A DNA stretch of 64,000 nucleotides, taken from contig NC_044920.1 in the NCBI RefSeq assembly GCF_003576645.1, positions 6,629,273-6,693,272 on the forward strand, given 5' to 3'. Source of the DNA: Ipomoea triloba (lineage: Eukaryota; Streptophyta; Magnoliopsida; Solanales; Convolvulaceae). The notes beneath the pieces were generated by a model. The model was not told where the DNA came from. It saw only the letters and a list, made by a program, of their open reading frames with translations, and made no database searches. Made by a program: the position numbers and the translations under genes. Shown in pieces: positions 23,784 to 34,905 of the stretch; within the stretch, counting starts at the first letter, position 1, and the number at the start of each line of letters is the position of its first letter.

Positions 23784-24134
23784 CTATCCTTCGAAGCACA
23801 CAGATTTTGGGACCTTACCAAGCGTCCCGTGTCCCTTTGCTTCAAGGAATACCCCAAGATGGGTAACATCCTTGAATACCCACAAGAATAAAGGAAGAAC
23901 AACATCCAAGATTGGAGAAATTTTAGCCTCAAACACCCTCCTTAACTCTTCTAGGATGGTGTTCACTTCCTTTTCCTCATCCTCTCTTCCCCTAAAGATC
24001 TTTTCATTTTTAGCGCTCTCTTCATACCATATCTCCTCACTCCCATTTTCATTTTCGAATGTAGTCAAGTCTCTCCACTCAACTTTCTCCATAAGATCAA
24101 ATGTGAGAATCTCATCATTTTCTATCATCCCTTC
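23784..24134 (-). CDS. In-frame continuation after a TGA of the element protein
   Basis: Directly after the TGA that ends the 461-codon ORF, the same frame stays open for about 117 codons (ENDEILTFDLMEKVEWRDL ... VLPLFLWVFKDV), with a charged helical part and a short hydrophobic segment. It is either the C-terminal part of the same protein behind one nonsense mutation, a readthrough extension, or a second ORF starting at the ATG at 24128. The identical stretch at 22301-22645 is the duplicated assembly copy. Confidence 0.5.
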   Translation of the reverse strand, partial: EGMIENDEILTFDLMEKVEWRDLTTFENENGSEEIWYEESAKNEKIFRGREDEEKEVNTILEELRRVFEAKISPILDVVLPLFLWVFKDVTHLGVFLEAKGHGTLGKVPKSVCFEG

Positions 24135-24137
24135 CTC

Positions 24138-25523
24138 TCATTCCCTTCTCTCATCTTCCCAAAAATTACTCTCACTCTCACATGAGTAAAATGAAGCATC
24201 ATCCCCCTCACTCATCAACTCACTTTCACCCAAGACAAAGGATTCATCTTCTAAAAAGTTAAAGCAATCATAATCATTAGCAAACAAGATAGAATCCTTA
24301 TAATCATTAATCAATATATCAAAATTTTCTACGGAATCATCCTCCCGAAATTTAAAGCAATCATAATCGCACATAATGGAAATATTAATGCATAGGGAGT
24401 CATCCACACAAGTGTCAAGGGTGTTTTCAGTAAGAGCACAAGGATTTTCAAAAATATTAATGCAAGAAGGATTAGGAATTTTACCACATGTTGGCTCTTC
24501 ATCTTCCCACACTGTCTCAATGTCATCATCCTCACTCTCCATCTCTACCTCCTTTGTCTCAATGTCATCATCCTCACTCTCCATCTCTACCTCCTTTTGA
24601 TTTTCCAATTCGAAAATTGGAACTTCTTCAAGCACCGGGGCATTTTCCAATTCGAAAATTGGAACTTCTTCAAGCACCGGGGCATAACAATCCTTCATTT
24701 CTTCAAAATTCTCCTCTTCCTTAGCATTTTGCTCTTTTTCGACTTCTTGTACAATCCTTGGATGGGCTTCCAAAGTGGGGATGCCATCTATGATGGTGGA
24801 CTTAGCTCGGGACTCATTCATCTTCATGAGCTCCTCCATCATGGATAGCATCTTCGTTTCAACCTCTTCTAGTGGAAGTCCTTCCTCCCGGAGGGTAACG
24901 AGATAGTCTTTCAATTCGCTCTTGATCTCGGCTTTTAGTTTAGCCGTATCCTCCTTGGCCATCCTCGTGAATTCTTCAATTTTCGCTTTTAGGATTTCAA
25001 TTTCGTCTGAGGCTGGTGGGATATAGTCACAAGGATTGGTATAGGTGTCATATGGGAAAGAGGGTGGTGTTTCAAAGGAATAGGTAGGATCGTTTTCTAG
25101 ATGAATTTGTGATGGAGGTGGGTAGTGGGTGTTTAGGTGGGAAGTAGGAAATGAATTTGACTCGGGAGTATAGCTTGGGTCGAGTTGTTTCATCATTTGT
25201 GCAAGCTTACTCTCTATATTTTGGGATATTTCTTTGAAGCTTAACGAGTCAATTTCTTGAAAATTGGGTGATTGTGAAGGGTAATTTTCTTGGAAAGGTG
25301 GAGGTGGTGTTTCAAATGGGTATGGGTGATGGTTGGGTGTATGAAATGGATAGTGATATGGAGGTGGTAAGTGGTGGTGTGGAAATGGGTAAGGGTATGG
25401 AGGTGGGTAGTGGTATGTGGGTGGAGGGTAAGTATAGGTGGAATGGGGGTAATAAGGATATGGTTGGGGTTGAGGATTTCTATAGAATTGTCCTCCATGA
25501 TGTGGGTAATCATGGGGATTCAT
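24138..25523 (-). CDS. Unrecognised Pro/Tyr/His-rich coiled-coil acidic protein of the gypsy-like element
   Basis: The ATG at 25523 opens 461 codons, about 250 bp after the primer site. Residues 1-100 are very rich in P, Y and H (repeated HPYPF/YHYPPPYP-like words). Residues 110-190 contain a helical piece (SFKEISQNIESKLAQMMKQL) and more Pro/Tyr. Residues 200-290 are a strong coiled coil (EIEILKAKIEEFTRMAKEDT). The rest is acidic with two short internal duplications (APVLEEVPIFELEN, KEVEMESEDDDIET) and repeated YDCFxF words. There is no zinc knuckle and no protease. It may replace Gag or bind it; function is unknown. A truncated second copy lies at 26426-27317 in the duplicated assembly segment. 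Confidence 0.6.
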   Translation of the reverse strand: MNPHDYPHHGGQFYRNPQPQPYPYYPHSTYTYPPPTYHYPPPYPYPFPHHHLPPPYHYPFHTPNHHPYPFETPPPPFQENYPSQSPNFQEIDSLSFKEISQNIESKLAQMMKQLDPSYTPESNSFPTSHLNTHYPPPSQIHLENDPTYSFETPPSFPYDTYTNPCDYIPPASDEIEILKAKIEEFTRMAKEDTAKLKAEIKSELKDYLVTLREEGLPLEEVETKMLSMMEELMKMNESRAKSTIIDGIPTLEAHPRIVQEVEKEQNAKEEENFEEMKDCYAPVLEEVPIFELENAPVLEEVPIFELENQKEVEMESEDDDIETKEVEMESEDDDIETVWEDEEPTCGKIPNPSCINIFENPCALTENTLDTCVDDSLCINISIMCDYDCFKFREDDSVENFDILINDYKDSILFANDYDCFNFLEDESFVLGESELMSEGDDASFYSCESESNFWEDERRE

Positions 25524-26424
25524 TTTAGCACTTATTGGCAAGCTTACAAATGAATTGATAGAGAAAATTTCCTGCACAAAGCTTAGCCAACAACAAATTT
25601 TTGCAACTAAAATTAGTTGCAAGTGAGCACAAGATATACAATGCAAATAAGCTCACTTCTCAAACAAGTAACAAAAAGTAAGTAAACAAAATAAAATAAA
25701 CAAAAAGAAAGCAATTCAAGAACTCTTACAAATCTACTTCAAAAACGTCAACACAATTCAAGAACCGTTTGCCATCCCCGACAACGGCGCCATTTTGATG
25801 TTGTGTGTATAGTGGTGAGGGTGAATGTGGTATGGAAGTGGTAAAACGAAGTGTCAAGACTTCCCGAGTGTCGTGTCTCTCAAGGATGGCGAATGGGAAC
25901 CGAATATGTGTGGCATTTAGGAAGTTGAAAGGTAAGAGTTACAAGAATCAAAGGGGAAGGTTTTGTTCATGGTTGGTTGTGTAAGGTGAAAAGGATAGAA
26001 AATACAAAGGATAGAAAATACAAAAGATAAAAGGGAAGGGGTGCATGCCAAAGTTAAGCCAAAGGATTGATTATCGTAGGTAGCTTGGAATTGGATTGAT
26101 CTAGGGAGTCACGGTCTTTGTATTGAGTGGCGTCACACTCAAACTCTCAATCCTCATTCGGTTAAGGCATTTCATCGAACACCTAGCCTACCACTCCTCT
26201 CGGATCTCATCCTTTCGGATTAAGAGCAGAGATATAGATGAGTTGGGCTCGTGAGAGGCCGCTATCGCGCACTCTCTCACTTCCACTCGGTTTACTACCT
26301 ATCCCGGCCGGAAATAGAAGCAAAGATTGAACAACATCATCCATACATTCATCAATCATACTCCCACAATACCAAGACCATAATATCAAATTATAAGCAT
26401 GAATCCATAGATCAACAAGGGCAC

Positions 26425-26425
26425 N
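26425..26425. other. Assembly join (single N)
   Basis: After this N, sequence from about 24632 onward is repeated with an offset of 1,794 bp (to about 28218). The repeated block includes the N-terminal half of the element ORF, the primer site and part of the 5' LTR. Confidence 0.9.
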
Positions 26426-27567
26426 CCTCCTTTTGATTTTCCAATTCGAAAATTGGAACTTCTTCAAGCACCGGGGCATAACAATCCTTCATTTCTTCAA
26501 AATTCTCCTCTTCCTTAGCATTTTGCTCTTTTTCGACTTCTTGTACAATCCTTGGATGGGCTTCCAAAGTGGGGATGCCATCTATGATGGTGGACTTAGC
26601 TCGGGACTCATTCATCTTCATGAGCTCCTCCATCATGGATAGCATCTTCGTTTCAACCTCTTCTAGTGGAAGTCCTTCCTCCCGGAGGGTAACGAGATAG
26701 TCTTTCAATTCGCTCTTGATCTCGGCTTTTAGTTTAGCCGTATCCTCCTTGGCCATCCTCGTGAATTCTTCAATTTTCGCTTTTAGGATTTCAATTTCGT
26801 CTGAGGCTGGTGGGATATAGTCACAAGGATTGGTATAGGTGTCATATGGGAAAGAGGGTGGTGTTTCAAAGGAATAGGTAGGATCGTTTTCTAGATGAAT
26901 TTGTGATGGAGGTGGGTAGTGGGTGTTTAGGTGGGAAGTAGGAAATGAATTTGACTCGGGAGTATAGCTTGGGTCGAGTTGTTTCATCATTTGTGCAAGC
27001 TTACTCTCTATATTTTGGGATATTTCTTTGAAGCTTAACGAGTCAATTTCTTGAAAATTGGGTGATTGTGAAGGGTAATTTTCTTGGAAAGGTGGAGGTG
27101 GTGTTTCAAATGGGTATGGGTGATGGTTGGGTGTATGAAATGGATAGTGATATGGAGGTGGTAAGTGGTGGTGTGGAAATGGGTAAGGGTATGGAGGTGG
27201 GTAGTGGTATGTGGGTGGAGGGTAAGTATAGGTGGAATGGGGGTAATAAGGATATGGTTGGGGTTGAGGATTTCTATAGAATTGTCCTCCATGATGTGGG
27301 TAATCATGGGGATTCATTTTAGCACTTATTGGCAAGCTTACAAATGAATTGATAGAGAAAATTTCCTGCACAAAGCTTAGCCAACAACAAATTTTTGCAA
27401 CTAAAATTAGTTGCAAGTGAGCACAAGATATACAATGCAAATAAGCTCACTTCTCAAACAAGTAACAAAAAGTAAGTAAACAAAATAAAATAAACAAAAA
27501 GAAAGCAATTCAAGAACTCTTACAAATCTACTTCAAAAACGTCAACACAATTCAAGAACCGTTTGCC

Positions 27568-27586
27568 ATCCCCGACAACGGCGCCA
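27568..27586 (-). other. Primer-binding site, tRNA-Asp type
   Basis: The plus strand reads ATCCCCGACAACGGCGCCA, matching the 3' end of plant tRNA-Asp with one mismatch. It lies 3 bp inside the 5' LTR. An identical copy at 25774-25792 belongs to the duplicated assembly segment. Confidence 0.85.
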
Positions 27587-27589
27587 TTT

Positions 27590-28929
27590 TGATGTTGTGT
27601 GTATAGTGGTGAGGGTGAATGTGGTATGGAAGTGGTAAAACGAAGTGTCAAGACTTCCCGAGTGTCGTGTCTCTCAAGGATGGCGAATGGGAACCGAATA
27701 TGTGTGGCATTTAGGAAGTTGAAAGGTAAGAGTTACAAGAATCAAAGGGGAAGGTTTTGTTCATGGTTGGTTGTGTAAGGTGAAAAGGATAGAAAATACA
27801 AAGGATAGAAAATACAAAAGATAAAAGGGAAGGGGTGCATGCCAAAGTTAAGCCAAAGGATTGATTATCGTAGGTAGCTTGGAATTGGATTGATCTAGGG
27901 AGTCACGGTCTTTGTATTGAGTGGCGTCACACTCAAACTCTCAATCCTCATTCGGTTAAGGCATTTCATCGAACACCTAGCCTACCACTCCTCTCGGATC
28001 TCATCCTTTCGGATTAAGAGCAGAGATATAGATGAGTTGGGCTCGTGAGAGGCCGCTATCGCGCACTCTCTCACTTCCACTCGGTTTACTACCTATCCCG
28101 GCCGGAAATAGAAGCAAAGATTGAACAACATCATCCATACATTCATCAATCATACTCCCACAATACCAAGACCATAATATCAAATTATAAGCATGAATCC
28201 ATAGATCAACAAGGGCACACACACCCAACTACTCTACTCTACCATAATAAACATAAATAGAAGCAATATAAACAATGCAAGAATATAAAAGAGTAAACTT
28301 TATATTAATAGAAGAGAAATTATACCTAAAGAAGCTTGAATCTACATAATCTTCATCTTCAAATCCTAAGCTAAATCTACTCTAAAGAGGAATGTTTTCT
28401 TCCCCAAAGGGGAAGAATTTGGAAAGGGAAATCAGAGCTAAAGCTATTGGGGGGTGCTGGGAACTGATCTAAAAGACCTATAAAGGGCATATATATAGCC
28501 CCCAAAATCTCGCCCTAATAATTTCCGCGCTGTGTCGCGTCCACGCGACTCACACGCGTGTGAGCGTGCGTGGGAGCGAACCAGTAAGCAACCACGCCGC
28601 TCACATGCGTGTGAGCGTGCGTGGTGAAGTTTGCTTCTTTTGTCTTCTTCTTTGTTGTAGCTCTCGTCGATACGTTTCCATAGCCACCTGTCTCGCCTCA
28701 TTTGGACATTCCTAGCTCCGGTTACGTCTATTTTACTGAAGTTTCGCCGGAATGCCCTGCGAAGTGCAAGAATTGTGCAAATTATATAAAAACACACAAG
28801 ATTAGTCCCTAGACCTATATGCAATGAAATTACCCTATCTTAGCATGTTTCTATGCCTAATGGACATCTATTATAGCATATTTTACACCTAAATGACCCC
28901 TAAAATATGGCTACTTTTGGCACTTATCA
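27590..28929 (-). repeat. 5' LTR of the gypsy-like element
   Basis: Partner of 18903-20252, directly followed on the minus strand by the tRNA-Asp primer site. A partial extra copy at 25796-26424 is best explained by the assembly duplication around the N at 26425. Confidence 0.92.
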
Positions 28930-28934
28930 GCACT

Positions 28935-30262
28935 CAAGCATTTATATTCACTTTTGGTAACATCAACTGGAAACATCCGATTCTTTGATAAATAGGTTTT
29001 AAGAATCGGAATACCCTGTTTATCAAAGATCGAAAACTGATTGCTAGAAATATTCATCTCATACCCTTTTTCGGCTAATTGCCCCATGCTAAGTAGCTTA
29101 CACTTCATATCAAGTACATAGAAAACATTAGAAATGTACCTATAATCTTCATTTTTTGATGTGATGAGTATTTTCCCTTTTCCAGTCACTAGAATGGCCT
29201 TACCATCACCAAACTTGATAGTTGTGCGGAATGATTCGTCAAGCTCGTTGAACAACTCTTTCATGACACACATCTGATATGATTCGTGCAGCCAGTATCC
29301 AAATACAATGTGGGTTGATTTGAACTATCATTTGATGAAGAAAACATCAAACTTGCATGGTCTATTTCAACACCACTTCCAACACCATCTGAGTTACTCA
29401 CCTAGCGTGCATGATTAGCAGTACGGGTGACATTCCTGTACTAGCATTCATTTGCATAATGACCACATTTGTGACAGTAGTACAACTCTACATTTGATTT
29501 GTTATGCTTCCCTCTACCACATCCACGACCTCAACCTCTCAAAGTCGATCTGCGGTGTTGGAACACATGTTTTGTTCACCATGTCCTTTGTCGGCCAGAC
29601 TGATTTCCACTTCTTCCTCTACCTCTACTAGAATCACCGAACGAGGCTTGCGCTTGAAGAGCTTGTTCTAACGACTTCTCAAATATGTTGTCGTTATTCA
29701 ACCTCAACTCGTATGCCTTTAATGACTTGATTGTCATTGTTGTTACATCATTAGCTTCCGCAACATGCTCAAACCTTGGAATCAATGTTCTTAAAATCTT
29801 CTCAACCTTACTTTATTCAGTAAGAGTCTCACCAATGTTCTTCATGTTGCTGGCCAATGCAAACAAACTATTAATATAGGAATCAATCGTTTCAATCAAC
29901 TCCATCTACAATAGCTTGTACTAACGTCTTAATGTTTTGAAGACGTACCATCTTGGTTGCATCATCACCCTTGTATGAGCTGATAAGAATATTCCATGCA
30001 TCATGCGAGGTATTCGCACCTTCAATCTGCTCGAAGGTTTATCACTCATCTCTTAATGGATGTAGTACAACGCCTCATTTCTTCTTCTCAACTGCATTGT
30101 CAGTAAATTCTTCAAGAATTCCAATTTCAACAATTTCCAGCAAATCATGATAATCAAACAGCGCTTTGATTTGAGCACACCAACGACTGGAATTCTTTCT
30201 ATCAAGAACATGAATAGATAGTTGGGCTATGTTGTTCATTGTGATAGGTTGAAAGGGTCAAA
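28935..30262 (-). pseudogene. gag: gag, zinc knuckle and protease/pre-integrase of the degenerate copia element
   Basis: From right to left: UBN2-type gag remnants (29576-30262, including VAEANDVTTMTIKSLKAYEL), a zinc knuckle CHKCGHYANEC near 29445-29480, a protease motif LDTGCTNHI near 29285-29315, and 120 codons of protease end plus GAG-pre-integrase (28935-29273: FRTTIKFGDGKAILVTGKG, KCKLLSMGQLAEKGYEM). Stops and frameshifts separate the pieces. The gypsy-like element interrupts the last frame. Confidence 0.85.
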
Positions 30263-30281
30263 GATGGCTCTGATACCAGTT

Positions 30282-30584
30282 TGTAGAATAATTGGGGTAT
30301 AAAGTTACAGAACAGAAGTGTGTTGAAACTGATGTTGTAACAACATTGACAGCAGACGCGAGACATAAAGAAAATAACAGAAGAATAATATTGCAGATGA
30401 TTATACTTAAACTCTATCATGTCTTGTCTTCACTCTTGTTCTCACTTTATATAGGTGTCTGAATATTAGAAAATAGGATCAAACAAACTAGAAAGTAGGA
30501 TCTTGATTAACTAAAATGAATAGATCAACGGGAAACAATAATTAATAAATAATAAATTAGAATTATAATGATGGTCGTCCAACA
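30282..30584 (-). repeat. 5' LTR of the degenerate copia element
   Basis: Pairs with 18174-18521. Three bases from its inner end lies the primer site TGGTATCAGAGCCATC (30263-30278, minus strand), complementary to initiator tRNA-Met. Confidence 0.92.
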
Positions 30585-30589
30585 GGGGT

Positions 30590-31494
30590 TTGTACCTTTC
30601 TCCTAATCTATTGCCATTTCACACTGTGGGTTTCCTATCCTCAACTAAGAATACTTTGCTAATAGTCTTGGTTGTATACATTTTGTAACTGTCTTTATAT
30701 GTTAGTTATTAATTATTATTTTCATTTATTTGTGCGTGTTGTATTTATCATAGATGAAAGAATTGTTTTAGTCATCTCTTTTCCTTTTTTATAAACAAAT
30801 TTGTTCTTCTCTCAATTTCCATTACATCCATGCATTTGCTTTTCTATATTGCAATTCTTGTTAGAATTAATATTTCGAAGCTTGAACGATTTGCAACACT
30901 TGATAAACTGAATGTTCTCAACACATTTTGAGCATAACACAATTTCACCATATTATTATTAAATATGGATGGCACCCATTCACTTGGCTCTTAATGTTGG
31001 GGTTCTGGCTTTTTGTTGTTGTGACAAGAACAAAAAATTCCTCATATCAACCCATTTACCGTATTCCTGATAGTTTCCTTTTTGCAAATTTTATAATCAA
31101 TAACAGCTATATATTAGTGTTTAAGAAGCCTTATGAAGTATAATAGTATATGCGCGGTTTGTGATGATATGGAATGTGGCTATGGCGATAATAATGTGAA
31201 TGGTTTTTTATTGCTAGGCTTGTGAATAATTCATTAGGTGAATAGGTTCACTTATTTGAGCAAAACACATGGTACACGATACCCTAAGCATGCATTATGG
31301 CCAAATTTCCTCATGTGCAGACATTACTAATCATTGAAGTGTTGCAAGAGTTAATTCCACTTTTCATATCTAACTATAGTGGTATTTGTTTTTATTTATT
31401 TTTACTATTTTAATTTTGTCACATTTAAAATTAAGGATGTAATGTGTTCAAATTAAAAATAAGATTAGATGTAGACGTGACAAATGAGTTGGAT
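30590..31494 (+). other. AT-rich, possibly intron of the interrupted RBX1-like gene
   Basis: T-rich DNA directly following the RBX1 splice donor. No RBX1 downstream exon was found. Confidence 0.4.
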
Positions 31495-31640
31495 TTACTC
31501 TGTGGCTATAGTAGCAATTTGCATGGCAAATTACATCATGCACTCTGGGGTTCGCCAAGGATGCAATGCAGGAGTTCCTGAAGCATCTAGATTTGGATGT
31601 AAAGCAAATGTCTGATTCTGAATGCAAACTAAGCTAAAAG
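31495..31640 (+). other. Possible 3' exon of an unidentified gene
   Basis: After a GGCTATAG acceptor-like site a frame reads TLGFAKDAMQEFLKHLDLDV and ends in TAA at about 31637. Codon choice and composition differ from the AT-rich surroundings. The protein is not recognised, and there is no link to RBX1. Confidence 0.25.
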
Positions 31641-32554
31641 AGAGAGACAATCTTCATCATTCAATTTCATTAAACAACAAAGATGATAAGGTTGTCCAGA
31701 TAGCATTATTATTTGTGAATCCGCAATAACGCCTTAGCCGACAAGGCGGGGTCGTTCCGATTTGCGAGGGTCAGTTCCCCACCCAAGCCAACTAACCCAA
31801 GTAACACAAGAGGTCCAACCTGCAACATACCCGTCAGAGGAGGCGCTATCATCGCAGACCTAACTAGGAGCCACATGGAGTCAAACCTAGCATCCAACCT
31901 TTAGCCTAGAAAATAGCCAATGTCATCAATGAATGGACCATCTAGCAATAGTGGGGTGTGCAGTCTGGCCCGGCCTAGCAACTTACCGCCAATCCAAATA
32001 CTCAAGAAAGCACTCCTCCTACTCGACTTGGCACTCTTGGAGCAAAGAAGAGGGCACCACCGAGAAAATGAACAAGGATCTAAGCAAGTAGATCCGAAGT
32101 CACGAACGAGTCAAAATGAGGGAACCTGTTAGGGAGGGAGTCTAAACCCGTTCATGAGGAAGACATGGATGAGAGTACCAATCGTACACTGACCATTAAG
32201 GGCTTGTAGGGTGGGTAGACGACCCTAGACCAAATAATAGCACCTTGGTGGGCTTGCAGACAGGATGGGGAGGTAACAAAAAAATTTCTAAATTGAAAAA
32301 AAATAAAACGTTAATATATTTCTAGTTGCACTTGTAGGCTAGGCAAGCATCTAAAAAATTTTGAGCACAATAATGGACAAGTGAATAGGATAAGTGATCC
32401 CGACGTAAATTAGAGATTCTGCATGCTGGATAGGATGTGTCGGAGAAAACAACACCCAAATGTGCTCGTAAGCTAGGTAAGCAACCTGAGGATGTAAGGG
32501 AAAAAAATATTTCTACATCTTTTGTGGGTTTGCAGGCAGGGAAGGCAACCCAAT
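31641..32554. other. Higher-GC region with a diffuse ~30-bp motif array (left part)
   Basis: From about 32200 a word like GGGCTTGCAGGCAGGGAAGG followed by CAACC recurs (32200, 32249, 32325, 32460, 32525) at irregular spacing. It continues after the foldback element at 33119-33410. Before 32200, fragments look like a decayed gag-type ORF but could not be assigned. Confidence 0.4.
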
Positions 32555-33052
32555 TTTTATCGTGGACCACGGTGCACAATGCATTGTGCACCCCGTACCA
32601 AAATGTTAGGAGATGGGTTCTGTGTATTCTAGGTAATCGTTCTGTGTATTTCAAGCAATCATTCTGTGTATTCTAGGCAACCGTTCTGTGTATTCATGTT
32701 AGTAACACATGTTGTGATGTGTTTGTGCATTCGAATGTTTAGGAGGATGAGTTCTGTGTATTTTGTGTCAATATTTTGTGTATTCATGTTATTAACACAG
32801 GTTGTGATGTGTTTGTGCATTCGAATGTTTAGAAGGATGAGGTCTGTGTATTTTGTGTCAATATTCTGTGTATTCTAGGCAAACGTTCTGTGTATTCTAG
32901 GCAAACATTCTGTGTATTCTAGATAATGATTATGTGTATTGTAGATAATGAATTCCCTGGAGTTATTCGTGTCTGCGTCCACTAACATCGAAACGACGTC
33001 GTTTCAGACCAGGTTCCACAGTGCACTGTGGACCCTGGTCTACGATATAACG
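32555..33052. mobile_element. Foldback element A of the GTGGACC / AAACGACGTCGTTT family
   Basis: Left end TTATCGTGGACCACGG with a perfect 22-bp palindrome (32571-32592, GGTGCACAATG and its complement). The right end is the mirror, with palindrome AAACGACGTCGTTT (32992-33005), CCACAGTGCACTGTGG and GGTCTACGATATAACG. The interior is made of TTCTGTGTATTCTAGGCAA-type words plus a duplicated block of about 110 bp. Confidence 0.7.
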
Positions 33053-33720
33053 ATTCCAAGGAGACAATATGCCTAAAAAAGATATGGACAAATGGAGAGA
33101 AAAAAAACAAAGTCACATGGGTCTACATGTAGGGAAAGAAGCCCAAGAAGGGAATGCAGCTCATCAGTCCGCAGGTCGGCAAGGCGGCCGAGAATCATCT
33201 TTTATAGACCTACAAGTAGGAAAGGCAGCCCAAGGATGCGTCACACGTCAAGAAAATAATGAGAGAAAAAAAACAAATTTATTCGGGCTCGCATGTAGGG
33301 AAAGTGACCTAAGGAGCCAGTAAGGCAGCAAGCAAAGAAGGTAACTCATCGGCCCACATGTAGGAAAGGCGGCCAAGAATCATCTTTTCTAAGACCGCTT
33401 GGAGGGAATGCGGTAAAAAAAAATCTCTTTCCTTTTCTTGCACGGAACATGTGAGAGCTATGTTGTCATGCAAACCACCACATTAGGGAAGGTGGCAAGG
33501 ACCAAAATATCCAAAATAGAGAAGAACGGCCTTTTATCCATGGAGTCTAGGAGATCAAGGTTTGAAGAAGTTCAAAGGTGTCTATACTTTCTTTGCTCAT
33601 CAAAGAAAGTGAAAAACTCGTGATGGGGTCATGGGAACCATTTTATTGGGAAGGTTTTGGGGCAAGAAGAGTGAATGAAGGGTCCTGTTGGGCTTAAATG
33701 AGGGAATAAGGTAAAGAAGA
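33053..33720. other. Motif array (right part) around CATGTAGGAAAGGCGGCC
   Basis: At least six imperfect copies (about 33119, 33160, 33206, 33284, 33350, 33390) of a word resembling GGCCCACATGTAGGAAAGGC. Two are followed by AAGAATCATCTTTT. Translated, it gives GLxVGKAAQ-like repeats, but the frames are not conserved. Confidence 0.45.
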
Positions 33721-34179
33721 GAAACATTTAAAAGAAAAAAAAAAAAAGCATAATCAGAGATGTTTAAACCCACAACCTATGGGATAACAACACAAGCACC
33801 TACCAACCAATCTATTCAGTCCTTGTATACAAAAGTGCGACAAGTTTTACATATTCAGATGAAGAGTGATGTGGCAAGTAGGTGGGGTGAATATGGGATA
33901 CATGTATGGCGGCTAAGATGAGAGGCCCTGAGAACCACACTTATCTAGTTCTTACAACACTCCTAGCCCAGTGGTGTTTGGTCCATACCTTCAACCCATA
34001 TACCAAGATCCGATTGTCATTAGTGCAATATTATTTCTAATTTATTAATGGAGCTATAGCCATTATTATTTATTTATTCTTTGGGTTGTTATCTCAAGTA
34101 TTATACATACTCTTTTGGGCCTAGCGCTGAGCAATAAAATTACTACTTTCCTACTCCGATAAAACCATCAATATGTGTA

Positions 34180-34212
<33 letters not shown>

Positions 34213-34649
34213 CTGCGTGTGTGTGTGTGTGTCAGTTTTCATTTTTCTTTTTCTTTTATGTCCTCTTCCCCCCTTCCCTCATTCTCTCTCCTTGTAAATT
34301 AAAAACTCTGAATAGAAAATCTTGATTGGTGAGGATGCTCTTAGATGTTTCGGTAAAGTTGAAATGTTTTTTACTAGAAAAGTTATCATATTTGTATCTC
34401 TTGTACTTGGGAAGCAATATTATGTGTAAAATCGTTTAAAGCAAAATATATAATAATTTTAATCAAAATATAATATTTTATATGAGCAAAAAATTAAACA
34501 TTATATTTTTATTAAAAAAATTATATTTTTGCAAATACTTTTAAAGAATAAGTAATAATTTTCAATTAACTTGGTTCAAACAATTTCAGAAAGAATAATT
34601 TTAGGCAAGCCAAAAAATCATGTATAAAATACCATATGCTAATCAATTA
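33721..34649. other. No recognised gene; GT-rich microsatellite inside
   Basis: 33880-34140 looks like a decayed LTR or UTR but lacks borders. 34166-34232 is a (GT)n/(GTAT)n microsatellite. The rest is AT-rich. Confidence 0.4.
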
Positions 34650-34905
34650 TATAAATAGGTTCACATTGTAAGGTGAACCACTTATAAATGTTATTTTTAG
34701 TATATTAAAAGTTTATTTTTGAAAAAAAAAAACTATAGGTTCAATTCATTTTTAGGTAATATATTAAAAATGAATTTTCAGTAAACTCAAAATAAACCTA
34801 CTAAAAATAAACATGTAATATACTAAAAATGAGCATTTAGTATGCTAAAAATGAATGTGTATTACAATGGTACACCTTAAAATTCATATCATGTTCCACA
34901 ATATA
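34650..34905. mobile_element. Probable foldback element E with TACTAAAAATGA array
   Basis: Near-perfect palindrome GGTTCACATTGTAAGGTGAA at the left (34658-34679) and GGTACACCTTAAAATTCA at the right. The interior has repeated AGTATACTAAAAATGAAT-like words. The plan matches elements A-D, with weaker ends. Confidence 0.4.

Larger units (their letters stand above)
18903..28929 (-). mobile_element. Non-autonomous gypsy-like (Athila-related) LTR element with an unusual ORF
   Basis: LTRs at 18903-20252 and 27590-28929, target duplication GCACT at 18898-18902 and 28930-28934, and a primer site for tRNA-Asp define a complete element on the minus strand. No gag, protease, RT, RNase H or integrase is seen. 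The only large ORF is a Pro/Tyr/His-rich, coiled-coil, acidic protein. As assembled it spans 10.0 kb; removing two apparent assembly duplications (1,483 and 1,794 bp) leaves about 6.75 kb. LTR layout resembles the Athila-like LTR at 8871. Confidence 0.9.

Noticed and set aside
25241..25528. Glycine/valine/methionine-rich plus-strand and His/Thr-rich minus-strand frames over the element ORF
   Set aside because: They are other-frame readings of the Pro/Tyr/His-rich coding stretch.
33438..33623. Short plus-strand frame starting MHGTCESYVVMQ
   Set aside because: Lies in decayed repetitive DNA, no domain, no splice or codon signal.
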